DNA of 64,000 nucleotides from Bradyrhizobium centrolobii. Its GTDB lineage: Bacteria > Pseudomonadota > Alphaproteobacteria > Rhizobiales > Xanthobacteraceae. The stretch lies in contig NZ_LUUB01000054.1 of the NCBI RefSeq assembly GCF_001641635.1, positions 71,860 to 135,859 of the forward strand. The letters are read 5' to 3'. The notes under the pieces were generated by a model. That model saw nothing but the letters and a program-made list of their open reading frames with translations. It was not told the DNA's origin and searched no databases. Position numbers and translations under genes: made by a program. Every line of letters starts with the position of its first letter. The first letter of the stretch is position 1. This document shows, in pieces, positions 50,045-59,134 of this stretch.

Positions 50045-50545
50045 CTACTCGGTCCGCTCGTAAGTGGTGACAACTACGATGTCTTGGCCATCTACAGTGC
50101 TTTTGAATGACGGTGTTGTCACCGTCAACTTGTTGCCCGCCGTCTCCACTTGATACGTCCGGGTGGTGCCGATCCATGACTGGACCCAGGCGATATCGAC
50201 GTTGTAGATGACCTTGTTGCCTTCGGTCTTATAATTACCGCCCCACGCAAACATACTCTTGAAAAGTTCGACACGTTCCGCGTCCGTGGGGTCGGCCTTC
50301 TCGTTCTTTTTACGGTCTTGTGACACCGCGAAGATAAGAAAGCGGCCACCCTTCGTGTAGTAGGCGTAACCCAGCGGGTGCTCGCCGAACGTAGCGGCGG
50401 TCTTGCCCGTCGCCACTTCCTTGCGAGCAAAGCTTGTCAGCTTCCACGTACCGACAATCGAGGATCCCAAATCCTCGCCTGCGACCGGTTGGGCCAACGT
50501 CAGAAGGAAAACAAGAGCTACTGCTGAGATCAGAGTGCGTTTCAC
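50045..50545 (-). CDS. Secreted lipocalin-like protein
   Basis: A 166-residue protein with a signal peptide (KRTLISAVALVFLLTLAQPVAG, cleaved before EDLG). The mature part starts with the lipocalin-like motif IVGTWKLTSF and continues with GYAYYTKGGRFLIFAVSQDR and NKVIYNVDIAWVQSWIGTTR, matching the Lipocalin_5 type family. The GTG at 50545 has GGGAGG 5 bp upstream; longer in-frame starts lack a ribosome site. Such proteins are predicted beta-barrels of unknown ligand. It stands alone. Confidence 0.85.
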   Translation of the reverse strand: MKRTLISAVALVFLLTLAQPVAGEDLGSSIVGTWKLTSFARKEVATGKTAATFGEHPLGYAYYTKGGRFLIFAVSQDRKKNEKADPTDAERVELFKSMFAWGGNYKTEGNKVIYNVDIAWVQSWIGTTRTYQVETAGNKLTVTTPSFKSTVDGQDIVVVTTYERTE

Positions 50546-50942
50546 GGTAACCTCCCAATTCGGTTGAAAGCGCCGCGACGCGTGAATTATTGCCTCCATG
50601 GAAATGAGCGAGTCGTGTGAACTGTGGGCACCGCTCGCGCTGGCAATAAAAGAATGTCGGCAATGAAGGCATGTTGGCCTGGTCTCGCGAGCGGAGACCT
50701 CGGCATTTCCTGCTTCAAAGACCAACTTCTTACAACTTACACCAGTTTACGGCTTATGTGGAGGGTATGGGCAGTTCCGGCCCTGGCCCATCGCGACGAA
50801 TCCTGCCGGCCTTACTGAGATCTCCTTTCGGATGTGGAGCCGACGCGATTTGCTGGCCGCGCACCTGTGGTAGCCGCGCGGCTGGCACCTCGTCGAGTAC
50901 GCCATCCGCACCTGCAATCAGTCTCTTGCGAAGAAGCGAGCC
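50546..50942. other. Gap without a supported gene
   Basis: About 400 bp between the lipocalin-like and cupin-like genes. I see only short, unrelated frames with no ribosome sites or family motifs, and no clear palindromic element. It must hold the lipocalin-like gene's promoter. Confidence 0.5.
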
Positions 50943-51350
50943 TTAAGCCTTCAGGTCCGTGATCCTCATAATTGCGACCACGCTCCCGTCATTGTACGCC
51001 TGCTCTTTTGTGTCTTTGTTGCAGGTCCAGACAAAGTTCTTCTTCGCCGTAAAGGTCTTTCCGTCCTGGTCAAGCCGCATCTCCCCTTCAATGATATGGC
51101 AGACCATGGCATTCATCATCGGGGGACCCATGGTCTTCGATCCCGGTTGCATGATGACATCGCGCATCGAGACGGTCTTAAAACCGGGGATGATGGATGG
51201 GGTCTCGCCATCATAAGCGCGCACCACGACACCTGGCCACGGCGTCTCATCCTTGTAGCCCGTCGTCTGAGCGGCGGCGGGCTTCACGAAGGCCGCCGAG
51301 GCCGCTGCCAATCCGATTCCCAACGCTGACCTTCGATCGATCTTGTTCAT
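50943..51350 (-). CDS. Exported small cupin-like protein
   Basis: A 135-residue protein with a Tat-like signal (DRRSALGIGLAAASAAFVKPAAAQ). The mature part, GSKTMGPPMMNAMVCHIIEGEMRL to FVWTCNKDT, has the spacing of a cupin-like beta-barrel (IEGEMRLDQDGKTF), but the metal-binding histidine set is incomplete (one His visible), so metal-enzyme activity is doubtful. Two cysteines may form a disulfide. Function unknown. Confidence 0.78.
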   Translation of the reverse strand: MNKIDRRSALGIGLAAASAAFVKPAAAQTTGYKDETPWPGVVVRAYDGETPSIIPGFKTVSMRDVIMQPGSKTMGPPMMNAMVCHIIEGEMRLDQDGKTFTAKKNFVWTCNKDTKEQAYNDGSVVAIMRITDLKA

Positions 51351-51945
51351 CGTTTTCTCCTGAGGTTACGGCAGCGACCCGCCGCAGAAGCGGCGCGCGC
51401 ATTTCATGGAATGTGAATTCTGGTGCGAACCGAAAAAAAGCGTCGGTCTCTTGAGAGTGCGTGCCTGCCGATGGCATTAGTCCTGTCCTCGAACGGCAAT
51501 CTCGGCACGTCCCGCTTCCACGGCAACTGCATTCTATCTGACGTGCCGGAGAAACAGGTGACGCACAATGTCTCACCTTGGAAGACCGGACCACGGTGTT
51601 GGCAGGTTCACTGCCGGCCAGCCGATATGGCAAGTCAGCGTCACTGACCGGCCCCGGCAGTAAGTGCGCTGCCACACCCGATTGCTGACGACTGCGGCTC
51701 CCTGGAATGTCCGGATTTGGCCCTTTCGCTGCCGCGCAGTAATTACGTTGCCTTGGGAGCGAAGCGGACATCAACTGGCAGGCGCAGCCCGCAGACTCGG
51801 TCGAAAATGACCCGAAGCCGAAGTTGGGTGTATGATATCGTTATCATCGCAGAACTTTGGACAGCCATCGCCGAGTTGTCAAAGGACGTGCACGAGGCAG
51901 CGTGTCTGGCCACTTCCGATCCGCTAGATGGACCTCGGGGTGCCT
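51351..51945. other. Gap without a supported gene
   Basis: About 600 bp with only short frames that lack ribosome sites. The segment near 51741-51775 (GTTGCCTTGGGAGCGAAGCG) resembles repeat debris common between genes in these genomes. An AT-rich stretch, GTATGATATCGTTATCATCG (51829-51848), is partly palindromic. Confidence 0.5.
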
Positions 51946-53283
51946 TCAGCTCCGCATGAAGCCTTCGCACTCGCCTTCGGCCCATGCGAGCGTGTTTTCC
52001 ATCGTCTCGCCCTGGTAATAACGCAGGCACATCTTGGTCAGCGTTGCGTGTACGTAAATCTGCTGCGCGATCTTTGGCGGCGCAGGAAAAGCCGCGATCG
52101 ACAGAGTCTGGTGCTTGTACGGGTTCGGATAGTGATAGAGCGTGCCTTTCGGCGGCTCGGCCTCAGCCCATGCCTTCAACGTTGTCATTTTCTCGTAGGC
52201 CGGCAGATCAAAGCCGCCACTCGCGTTCACGAGCTTTTCAATCGATTCAGGCGTTGAGAGATACGTCAGCAGGCTCTTTGCGGCTTCCTTGTTCTTCGAG
52301 AAATTCCAAACGCTCCAGAAGAAGGGGAGGTAGGGAGCAAACCGGCCCTTCGGCCCGGATGGGAAGCCGTGAGTCCAGCATTGCGCGGCAACGTCCGGCG
52401 CATCACGCTTGGCCACCGCCCAGGCGCTCGGCGGATTCATGATCATCGCGCCCCTGCCGGAAATCAGCCATTTGTTGTTGGAGGCGTCATCCCAGGACGG
52501 CACATCGGGCGGCAGGAAGGCGATGAGCTTCTTGTAAAATTCGAGCGCCTGTCGCACCGCGTCGGTCTTGACGGTGAGATTCCCCTTTGCGTCGACGAGC
52601 TCAGCTCCGAATGACTGGAAGATGGTGCCGGCCGTATCCACGCTATCGGTGGTCTCGCCGAGACCGATGCCGAATGCGTAGCCGCCTTTTTGGCAAGCTT
52701 CCGCCGCCTTCAAGAAGGTGTCCAGCGTCCAGTTCTCGGCCTTGGGAGGCGAGCCCGCAGGATACATCTGCTGCACATCGATATTGGCATATTTCTTCAT
52801 CAGGTCGATACGCGAGCAGGGACCTTTGATTTGGCTACCGCTGCAGGCGGGAACGGCGAGCCAGTTGCCATCGGCCTGGCCAAGAAATTTGACCGTCTCG
52901 TTGACGTCGCCGTTCCGTTTGATGATCGGCTCCATGATGTCGTTGACCGGCTCAAGCAGTTCGGCATACGCGTGCGGCTGCCACGTCGCGGACGCCAGGA
53001 TGTCGTGGCCGGATTTCGCTTGCGCTTCGGTGGGCATCGTCAGAAGCAGTTTGTTGCCCTGGCTGGTGATGTAGTCGATCTGAACTTCGACTTTCTCCTT
53101 TTGCGCCCATTCATTGACGAGATCGGTCGAGGTCTTGTTCGCTCCGGGCACCCAGTGATCCCAGAAGCCGATCGTCAGTTTGCCAGCCGCGTAGGCACCG
53201 CGCACATAAGGCGCAGCGACAACTGCCACGGATGTGGCGGCCGTGGCCGCTACGAATTGTCGTCGAGACAGATTTTGTGACAT
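51946..53283 (-). CDS. Extracellular solute-binding protein, sugar ABC type (family 1), Tat-exported
   Basis: A 445-residue protein of the SBP_bac_1 (MalE/UgpB) class. The signal is Tat-type: SRRQFVAATAATSVAVVAAP. The mature region begins KLTIGFWDHWVPGANKTS and has GYAFGIGLGETTDSVDTAGT and PDVPSWDDASNNKWLISGRG in the central part. No permease or ATPase gene is adjacent; gene-poor sequence flanks both ends. It may have been separated from its transporter or be a stand-alone receptor. Confidence 0.92.
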   Translation of the reverse strand: MSQNLSRRQFVAATAATSVAVVAAPYVRGAYAAGKLTIGFWDHWVPGANKTSTDLVNEWAQKEKVEVQIDYITSQGNKLLLTMPTEAQAKSGHDILASATWQPHAYAELLEPVNDIMEPIIKRNGDVNETVKFLGQADGNWLAVPACSGSQIKGPCSRIDLMKKYANIDVQQMYPAGSPPKAENWTLDTFLKAAEACQKGGYAFGIGLGETTDSVDTAGTIFQSFGAELVDAKGNLTVKTDAVRQALEFYKKLIAFLPPDVPSWDDASNNKWLISGRGAMIMNPPSAWAVAKRDAPDVAAQCWTHGFPSGPKGRFAPYLPFFWSVWNFSKNKEAAKSLLTYLSTPESIEKLVNASGGFDLPAYEKMTTLKAWAEAEPPKGTLYHYPNPYKHQTLSIAAFPAPPKIAQQIYVHATLTKMCLRYYQGETMENTLAWAEGECEGFMRS

Positions 53284-54331
53284 CTGCTACCTCCCTGCTG
53301 ATCCATTTGCTGGTTTATTTTTGCTCGTTCTGGCCTCCTCTGGCGCCGCGCTAAAAAGGAAGAGCAAACCCGTAGCGATTTGCGTCGCGTACCAAGACAG
53401 AATTGGTTGCTAAAACTGCAAGTTATCTCACTTGCGGCCACTCTGCATCGTCGCCTTGCATCACCGCAAGCGATGCAATCCGGCAGTCACGCTGTCCTAA
53501 CGCCCACCACGCTTTCATCTGGTCCTTTTCAGAGGCGAAAGTCTTGTTGCCCAAATGCAGTGCCTCCGCTCGTGGCCCGAATCTGCCATGACAGACGGGC
53601 AGAGCATGTCGGCTCTGCCCGGTTGCTTCGAACAGCTCCTTCAGCTTTTGCTCGTTTCTCGGCAGCTGCCTTCGCACTCCGAAGGATGAGCGGAGCAAGC
53701 ACCCTGGCGATCCCGTGGGCTTCTACTTCGAGGGCGATCGTTACGCGCGACCGCTTACTGTCAAGTCACGCGCGCGATGTCTCTTCCTGGCCCAAGGCCG
53801 ACATGCGGCCATCTTGGCTTCAACGTCGCCTTCCGGGGGCAAAGCGGACGCGGCGAATTTGAGACGTCCTAGGAAGGGCCGGTTCAAGGCCGGTTCCAGG
53901 CGACTTCAAAATCGTCCCTTGAGGGGGGTGACATTTGAACCTGCGCGAGGTGACATTTGAAATTGCGCGCTACAGTGGGGCCGCAATATCACCGCAAGAC
54001 TTGACGCACAGACTCCGGGCGCCAGGACCACACGATTTTGCCGTACGCGAGCCGCACCGGTCGTGTGCGCGCGGCCTTCGCTCACGGTTGCCCGCCCTGC
54101 GAAGCCATTCGCGCCGATGCTGCCGGCGTCCACCGCCGCCCGGCCCGCGTGTCGTGACGATCGCGATACGCCCCTCTTCCTTGGGCCGGAGTGAGGCAAA
54201 TATACGACAATTCCGAAATTCGGCAAAGTGGAATATCTTTGCGCCAGCGAGTTGACCCAGCGCTCGCGTGTTTTGCCCGTCGGGCAACACAAGGACTTGT
54301 AGCCGGGATGGAGCGGCTGTTTTGCCGGACG
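53284..54331. other. Long gene-poor region with repeat and possible transposon debris
   Basis: About 1050 bp without a convincing gene. A 91-codon minus-strand frame (53423-53698, TTG start) has no known motif. A 22-bp tandem repeat lies at 53927-53970 and a hairpin at 54268-54290 (GTGTTTTGCCCG then TCGGGCAACAC). Sequence near 53826 resembles intergenic debris seen near 49917. Confidence 0.5.
53927..53970. repeat. Two-copy 22-bp tandem repeat, possible insertion-sequence end
   Basis: Both units begin GGTGACATTTGAA and end with GCGCG plus one base; they differ at three of 22 positions. Multiple short direct repeats next to each other at a terminus are typical of IS21-like elements, but no transposase gene is present, so this is only a possible remnant. 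Confidence 0.45.
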
Positions 54332-55210
54332 TCAGGATGCCCGCCCCAAGCGTGCCTGAAGGAACTCGATGAACCGCTGCGTCTTAGTCGGCAACAGCCG
54401 CGTTGCCGTGATGGCGTAGACGGAGACTGGCGATGCCTCCCACTTTGGCAGCACGCGGCGCAGCCGGCCACGCGCCAGATCATCGGATGCGATAGCCTCC
54501 GACAATAGCGCAATGCCCTGGTCGTGGATCGCCAGACGGCAGATCATGCCAACGCTGTTGAGCGTGAAGCGGCCCTTCACGGCGACATCGATCTTCTTCG
54601 CCCCGGACTGCAGCGTCCAGGACCCTGCCCTCGGCATGCACAAGCACTGGTGACGGATGAGATCGGCAGGTTCTCTCGGCTCCCCGGCATGCTTGAGGTA
54701 ACCCGGCGAGGCATAGAGGTAACGCGGCACGCGAGCGAGTTGGCGCGCGATCAGGCCGGAATCGGAGAGTTCGCCCATTCGGATCGCCACATCGAACGGC
54801 TCGGCCACGAGATCGACCCGTCGCGGAGTGAGGTCCAATTCGAAGCTGATGCCCGGATAGCGCCGGGCAAATTCAGCTAACAGCGGCGTCAAGTAGATAG
54901 CGGCGAAATCCACCGGCAGCGAGACACGCAGTACCCCGCTTGGCCGCGCCACCATCTCGCCAAGCTGCTCATGGGCGAGACGCGCCTCTTCGACGATGCG
55001 CATCGATCGTTCGAAATAGAGTTGCCCGGCCTCCGTCAGCTCGATCTTTCGTGTCGTGCGGTTGAGGAGCCGCAACCCGATCGCCTTCTCCAGCGCGCCG
55101 ATCCGGCGCGACAGCGTCGAGTTCGGCACGCCGATCGCCTCGGCGGCCCGGCGAAAACTCCTGGCCTTCGCCACCTCCACGAACAAGGCCATGTCATTGA
55201 GGTACTCCAT
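54332..55210 (-). CDS. LysR-family transcriptional regulator
   Basis: A 292-residue LysR regulator. The N-terminal winged HTH is MALFVEVAKARSFRRAAEAIG then VPNSTLSRRIGALEKAIGLR, and the C-terminal inducer domain starts near residue 88. It belongs to the DsdC/AphB-like branch common next to oxidoreductases. It is divergent from the ene-reductase gene across about 100 bp, which holds an imperfect ATCA-N13-TGAT dyad at 55231-55251 that could be its binding site. Confidence 0.95.
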   Translation of the reverse strand: MEYLNDMALFVEVAKARSFRRAAEAIGVPNSTLSRRIGALEKAIGLRLLNRTTRKIELTEAGQLYFERSMRIVEEARLAHEQLGEMVARPSGVLRVSLPVDFAAIYLTPLLAEFARRYPGISFELDLTPRRVDLVAEPFDVAIRMGELSDSGLIARQLARVPRYLYASPGYLKHAGEPREPADLIRHQCLCMPRAGSWTLQSGAKKIDVAVKGRFTLNSVGMICRLAIHDQGIALLSEAIASDDLARGRLRRVLPKWEASPVSVYAITATRLLPTKTQRFIEFLQARLGRAS

Positions 55211-55309
55211 CCCGATTGCTCCAATAATGGATCACTCAATTCAACTATGATACCTTTATCCCATTTTTGATCGTAGCCACAATGCACTCCACAACTGGAG
55301 AGCATACTT

Positions 55310-56380
55310 ATGAGCCCGCTATTCACCCCGGTCGGCATCGGCCGCTACACGCTCCGCAACCGTGTCGTCATGGCGCCGATGACCCGCTCCCGCGCCGACG
55401 ATGCGGGTGTTCCCGGCGATCTCGTTGCGACCTATTATGCGCAACGCGCCGGCGCCGGATTGATCATCAGCGAGGGCGTCTTCCCGACAGCGACGGGCAA
55501 GGGCTATGTGCGTACGCCCGGGATCGAGACTGATGCGCAACTGTCCGCGTGGAAGCGCATCACCGACGCCGTGCATGGGAACGGCGGCCGCATCTTCATG
55601 CAGCTCATGCATTGCGGCCGCATTTCACATCCATCGATGCAGCCTGGCGGCGAACTCCCCGTCGCGCCCTCCGCAATCAAGGCTGCCGGTCGGGCCTGGA
55701 CCAACGAGGGACTGAAGGACTTCGTCACACCACGCGCACTGGGTGCGGGCGAGATCGCGGACGTCATCGCAGGCTACGGGCGGGCGACGCGCCGCGCGCT
55801 GGCGGCCGGCTTCGACGGCGTCGAACTGCATGGCGCGACCGGCTATTTGCCCGAGCAGTTTCTTTCGTCCGGCAGCAACCACCGCGACGACGCCTATGGC
55901 GGCTCGGTGAAGAAACGCGCGCGCTTCGTGCTGGAGGTCCTGGAGGCGATGACGGCTGAGGCAGGCGGCGACCGCGTCGGCATCAAGGTCTCGCCCGAGA
56001 TGGGCTTCAACGACATCGTCGACGCTACGCCGCAGGAGACCTACGCCTATCTCGTCGACCAGTTGCGCGGCTTCAATCTCGCCTATCTGCACGTCGCTCT
56101 GTTCGGCGCCAAGGTCGACTACCACGCGCTGCTGCGGCCGCGCTTTGCGGGTGCCTACCTGCTCGGCGGCGGTCTCGACAAGGCCGCGGCCGAGGCGGCG
56201 CTGGAGAGCCGGCGCGCCGACGCGGCGGTGTTCGGCAGCGCCTTCCTTGCCAACCCAGACCTGGTGGACCGCTTCTGGGAGGACGCGTCGCTCAACGCAC
56301 CCGACAAATCGACTTTCTACAGTCCTGGAGCGCGCGGCTATACAGATTACCCACCCCTGCGCGCCACCGAAAACGCTTAG
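55310..56380 (+). CDS. Old yellow enzyme-family ene-reductase (NemA-like)
   Basis: A 356-residue FMN-dependent alkene reductase. The fold starts at LFTPVGIGRYTLRNRVVMAPMTRSR (here cut: LRNRVVMAPMTRSRADD). Active-site residues are in FMQLMHCGRISHP and GFDGVELHGATGYLPEQFL, and the FMN phosphate site is in GGGLDKAAAEAAL. The family reduces activated C=C bonds, nitrate esters or N-ethylmaleimide. It is transcribed with the downstream isochorismatase-like gene and presumably controlled by the divergent LysR. Confidence 0.95.
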   Translation: MSPLFTPVGIGRYTLRNRVVMAPMTRSRADDAGVPGDLVATYYAQRAGAGLIISEGVFPTATGKGYVRTPGIETDAQLSAWKRITDAVHGNGGRIFMQLMHCGRISHPSMQPGGELPVAPSAIKAAGRAWTNEGLKDFVTPRALGAGEIADVIAGYGRATRRALAAGFDGVELHGATGYLPEQFLSSGSNHRDDAYGGSVKKRARFVLEVLEAMTAEAGGDRVGIKVSPEMGFNDIVDATPQETYAYLVDQLRGFNLAYLHVALFGAKVDYHALLRPRFAGAYLLGGGLDKAAAEAALESRRADAAVFGSAFLANPDLVDRFWEDASLNAPDKSTFYSPGARGYTDYPPLRATENA

Positions 56381-56392
56381 GGGAAGACCGCA

Positions 56393-56977
56393 ATGGCCTA
56401 CGAAAAGTTCACCGCCGATAACGCCGCGATGCTGCTGATCGACCATCAGGTCGGCACCATGAGCTGGGTCAGGTCGATCCCGTTCGAGGAGATGAAGCGC
56501 AACGCGCTGATGCTCGCCAAGGTCGCCAGCATCTACAAGCTGCCCGTTGTCCTGACCTCAAGCATGGAAGGGCACGCGCAGGGCCCACTCCTCAGCGAGC
56601 TTGCCGAGATCCTACCGGAGGCGTTCGCGGCGCGCGTCAAACGCATCGGCATCGTCAACGCCATGGACGATACGAATTTCGCCGCCGCGGTCAGGGCGAC
56701 CGGACGCAAGAAATTGATCATCGCCGGCGTTACCAATGACGTCTGTACGGTGTTTCCGGCACTCGCCCTCGCCCGCGAAGGTCTTGACGTGCAGGTCGTC
56801 GCCGACGCCGGCGGCTCGCCGAGCAAGATCGGCGACGACATGGCCTTGCGCCGGATGGAGCGTGGCGGCATCACTCTCACCGGCACCAACCAAATGGTCG
56901 CCGAACTCGTCGGCAACTGGACCACGCCGGAAGGCAGCCAGGTGGTCCAGGTCGTGATGGAGACGTTACAGGCCTGA
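56393..56977 (+). CDS. Isochorismatase-family hydrolase (YcaC-like)
   Basis: A 194-residue alpha/beta cysteine hydrolase. The catalytic aspartate is in MLLIDHQVGTMSW, the lysine in GRKKLIIAGVTND, and the cysteine in VTNDVCTVFPALALAREG. Length and motifs match the YcaC subgroup, whose true substrates are unknown. It begins 12 bp after the ene-reductase stop and has GGGGAAG ahead of it. Confidence 0.93.
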   Translation: MAYEKFTADNAAMLLIDHQVGTMSWVRSIPFEEMKRNALMLAKVASIYKLPVVLTSSMEGHAQGPLLSELAEILPEAFAARVKRIGIVNAMDDTNFAAAVRATGRKKLIIAGVTNDVCTVFPALALAREGLDVQVVADAGGSPSKIGDDMALRRMERGGITLTGTNQMVAELVGNWTTPEGSQVVQVVMETLQA

Positions 56978-56983
56978 CGCCCC

Positions 56984-57628
56984 TCACCCCACCTTCAGCG
57001 ACAGCTCCGTGCCGCCCTTGAGCGGCAGCGTCATCGAGACGAAGCCGTTCTTGGGGTCGCGGATGAAGGCGAGGTAATCGGGCTCGGCGTTGTCGTTCAT
57101 GACGTAGCCGCCGACGCGCAGCTGCGGCGCGACGATCTCGATCACCTCGCGCGCGAGCGAAGGACTTTCTTCGCGCGGCCAGCCGTCGATCAGGATGAAA
57201 TCGACGGGCCCGCCGAGATCGCGCAGCGTTTTCCGTGCATCGCCCTCGCGGATCTCGGCATAGTCGGAAAGCCCGGCCTCGGCGAGATTGCGCCTGGCGG
57301 TCTCGACCTTGGCCGGAACGATCTCCGAGCCGATCACGGTGCCGCCGCCATTGTCGCGGATTGCCGCCGCGAAATAGAGCGTCGACATGCCGACCGAGGT
57401 GGCGAATTCGGCGACGCGCCTGGCACGCAGGCCGCGGCAGAGCAGATAGATCAGCTCGCCCTGCTCGGGATGGATCGAGAAGCCCTGTTCTGCATAGGCG
57501 TGAGGGTCGCGGCTGCCGAAGGAGCCGCGCGGCCCGCCGCCGGGCGGACGCTGCCGTGCCGCCTGCATGCGCGCAATGACGGCGTTGACGCGCGGATCCT
57601 GGATCGGGCTATGCGATTGAAGGTCCAT
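56984..57628 (-). CDS. Class I SAM-dependent methyltransferase (O-methyltransferase type)
   Basis: A 214-residue methyltransferase. The SAM-binding region is RRVAEFATSVGMSTLYFAAAI with the acidic end VIGSEIVPAKVE; DFILIDGWPREES is the post-II motif of catechol-type O-methyltransferases. It follows the PadR gene by 33 bp in the same direction, so it is probably controlled by that regulator. Confidence 0.9.
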   Translation of the reverse strand: MDLQSHSPIQDPRVNAVIARMQAARQRPPGGGPRGSFGSRDPHAYAEQGFSIHPEQGELIYLLCRGLRARRVAEFATSVGMSTLYFAAAIRDNGGGTVIGSEIVPAKVETARRNLAEAGLSDYAEIREGDARKTLRDLGGPVDFILIDGWPREESPSLAREVIEIVAPQLRVGGYVMNDNAEPDYLAFIRDPKNGFVSMTLPLKGGTELSLKVG

Positions 57629-57661
57629 GATGGTGCTTCCCTGAAGGTTTCGGGATCGACG

Positions 57662-58297
57662 TTACGAGCGCAGGATCTCTGCGGCGGCGCGGTCCAGGAT
57701 GCCGGCGATGCGGCGTGCCTCGGCGGCGTCGCAGCCGTGCTTGCTGCGCAGCGCGCGCTTGAGGCCATGGCGGGCGCGGTGCAACTCGTCGGACGCATCC
57801 GCATCAAGATCGGTGACGCCGGCAAAGGCCTCGCGCACTTCTTCCATGCGGCCCCCGATCCGCAACAGCGCCTGAAGGATCGCATCCGCCGTGGTGCGGT
57901 GCTCGGCGAGATACGCCTCGCCCTGCGCCGTGATGCTGTAGCGCTTGCGTCCGGCATCCTGCTCGACTTGCGCGTGCGCGACCTCTTCGAGATAGGTCAG
58001 AGCCGGATAAATCACGCCCGGGCTCGGCGTGTAGAAGCCATCGGAGCGCTCCTCGATGGTCTTGATCAGTTCGTAGCCGTGCGCCGGATTTTCGGCGAGC
58101 AGCGCCAGGATGACGAGCTGGAGGTCCTGCGAGGATAGCCGCCGCGCGCCGGGAAAGTCGCCGCCAGGGCCGCGCCCGAAGAAGCCATGCCCACCGCGGC
58201 CAAAGCGATGCCGGCCGCCGTGGCGGCCCATGGCAAAGGCGAAGCGGAGCTCCTGGTCATCTCGACCATGTCTATTGTGGTGCTTGTCACGAAACAT
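57662..58297 (-). CDS. PadR-family transcriptional regulator with Gly/His-rich N-terminus
   Basis: A 211-residue regulator. Residues about 20-50 are low complexity (GRHGGRHRFGRGGHGFFGRG), then the PadR winged helix, DLQLVILALLAENPAHGYEL then IKTIEERSDGFYTPSPGVIYP. The C-terminal part is helical (PadR dimerisation). The histidine-rich head could bind metal, but this is conjecture. The AT-rich sequence upstream, with AGATATATCGTAAGATA near 58317-58333, is a plausible operator. Confidence 0.92.
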   Translation of the reverse strand: MFRDKHHNRHGRDDQELRFAFAMGRHGGRHRFGRGGHGFFGRGPGGDFPGARRLSSQDLQLVILALLAENPAHGYELIKTIEERSDGFYTPSPGVIYPALTYLEEVAHAQVEQDAGRKRYSITAQGEAYLAEHRTTADAILQALLRIGGRMEEVREAFAGVTDLDADASDELHRARHGLKRALRSKHGCDAAEARRIAGILDRAAAEILRS

Positions 58298-58426
58298 ATC
58301 CTATGTCTCCGTTGTTAGATATATCGTAAGATAGGTTTTGAGATATGGAATACAAGGCACAAGTCCGTGATTGTCCGCCGAGGCCCGTTTCACCAGCGAA
58401 ATCAGCGCACGGGCTTGACACACCTC

Positions 58427-58447
58427 TGACATACCGCTGGTATGTCA
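58427..58447. promoter_or_regulatory. GntR operator overlapping the start of its gene
   Basis: Perfect 9-bp arms, TGACATACC and GGTATGTCA, with a GCT spacer. It overlaps an ATG at 58442 and lies next to a TTGACA hexamer at 58415-58420. It probably mediates autoregulation by the GntR protein. Confidence 0.8.
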
Positions 58448-59134
58448 GCTATGTCCACGACCTCCCTGGACCGCGACCGCGCCTACTCCCTGCTCCGCGA
58501 CCTCGTCATCTCCGGCGAGTTCGCGCCCGACGAGCCGCTGTCCGAACGCAGCCTGTCGACCCGGCTGGCGCTCGGGCGCACACCGATCCGCGAGGCGCTG
58601 AAGGCGCTCGCCAAGGACGGCCTGCTCACCATCCATCCGATGCGCGGCACGTTCGTGCGGCAGATGTCATTCGACGACCTGCGCGAGATCCACGAGTTGC
58701 GGCTCGCGCTCGAAGGCATGGCGGCCTATCTCGCCGCGGCACGCGGACCGACCGAGCCGCTGCGAAACGTTGCTGAGGAGCTGCGCAGGATCCAGTCCGG
58801 TGCGACGCTCGATATCGAGGAAGCGCAGCAGGTCGGCTGGGCCTTCCACGACGAACTCTTTCGCGCGACCGGCAATGGCCGGCTGGCGCAGGCCTACGAC
58901 AACCTGCGCGCGCAGAGCGGCCTCGCCCTGCAGAAGATGCGGCAATACAGCGTCGAGCGCACGCGCCAGGCCGTCAGCGAGCATCTCGATATCTACGCAG
59001 CCGTCGACGCCAACGATCCCAATGCCGCGCAGCAGCGCATGTGGCGGCATCTCTCATCCGCATTCGAAGCGCGCCTCACCGCGCTCGGTGCCATCCGCAC
59101 GCAATATCCAGGACAAGGAGACCATCACGCATGA
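58442..59134 (+). CDS. GntR-family (FadR/FCD type) transcriptional regulator
   Basis: A 230-residue regulator with the GntR winged helix (YSLLRDLVISGEFAPDEPLS then ERSLSTRLALGRTPIREALK) and a C-terminal FCD ligand domain. The true start may be the ATG at 58451 (MSTTSLDRDRAY), since the operator covers the one at 58442 and no ribosome site is visible for either, which would suit a leaderless message. It overlaps the transporter gene by 4 bp (ATGA) and heads a three-gene operon. Confidence 0.93.
   Translation: MSAMSTTSLDRDRAYSLLRDLVISGEFAPDEPLSERSLSTRLALGRTPIREALKALAKDGLLTIHPMRGTFVRQMSFDDLREIHELRLALEGMAAYLAAARGPTEPLRNVAEELRRIQSGATLDIEEAQQVGWAFHDELFRATGNGRLAQAYDNLRAQSGLALQKMRQYSVERTRQAVSEHLDIYAAVDANDPNAAQQRMWRHLSSAFEARLTALGAIRTQYPGQGDHHA

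Noticed and set aside
53423-53698. 91-codon minus-strand frame
   Set aside because: TTG start without a ribosome site and no recognisable motif in a decayed region.
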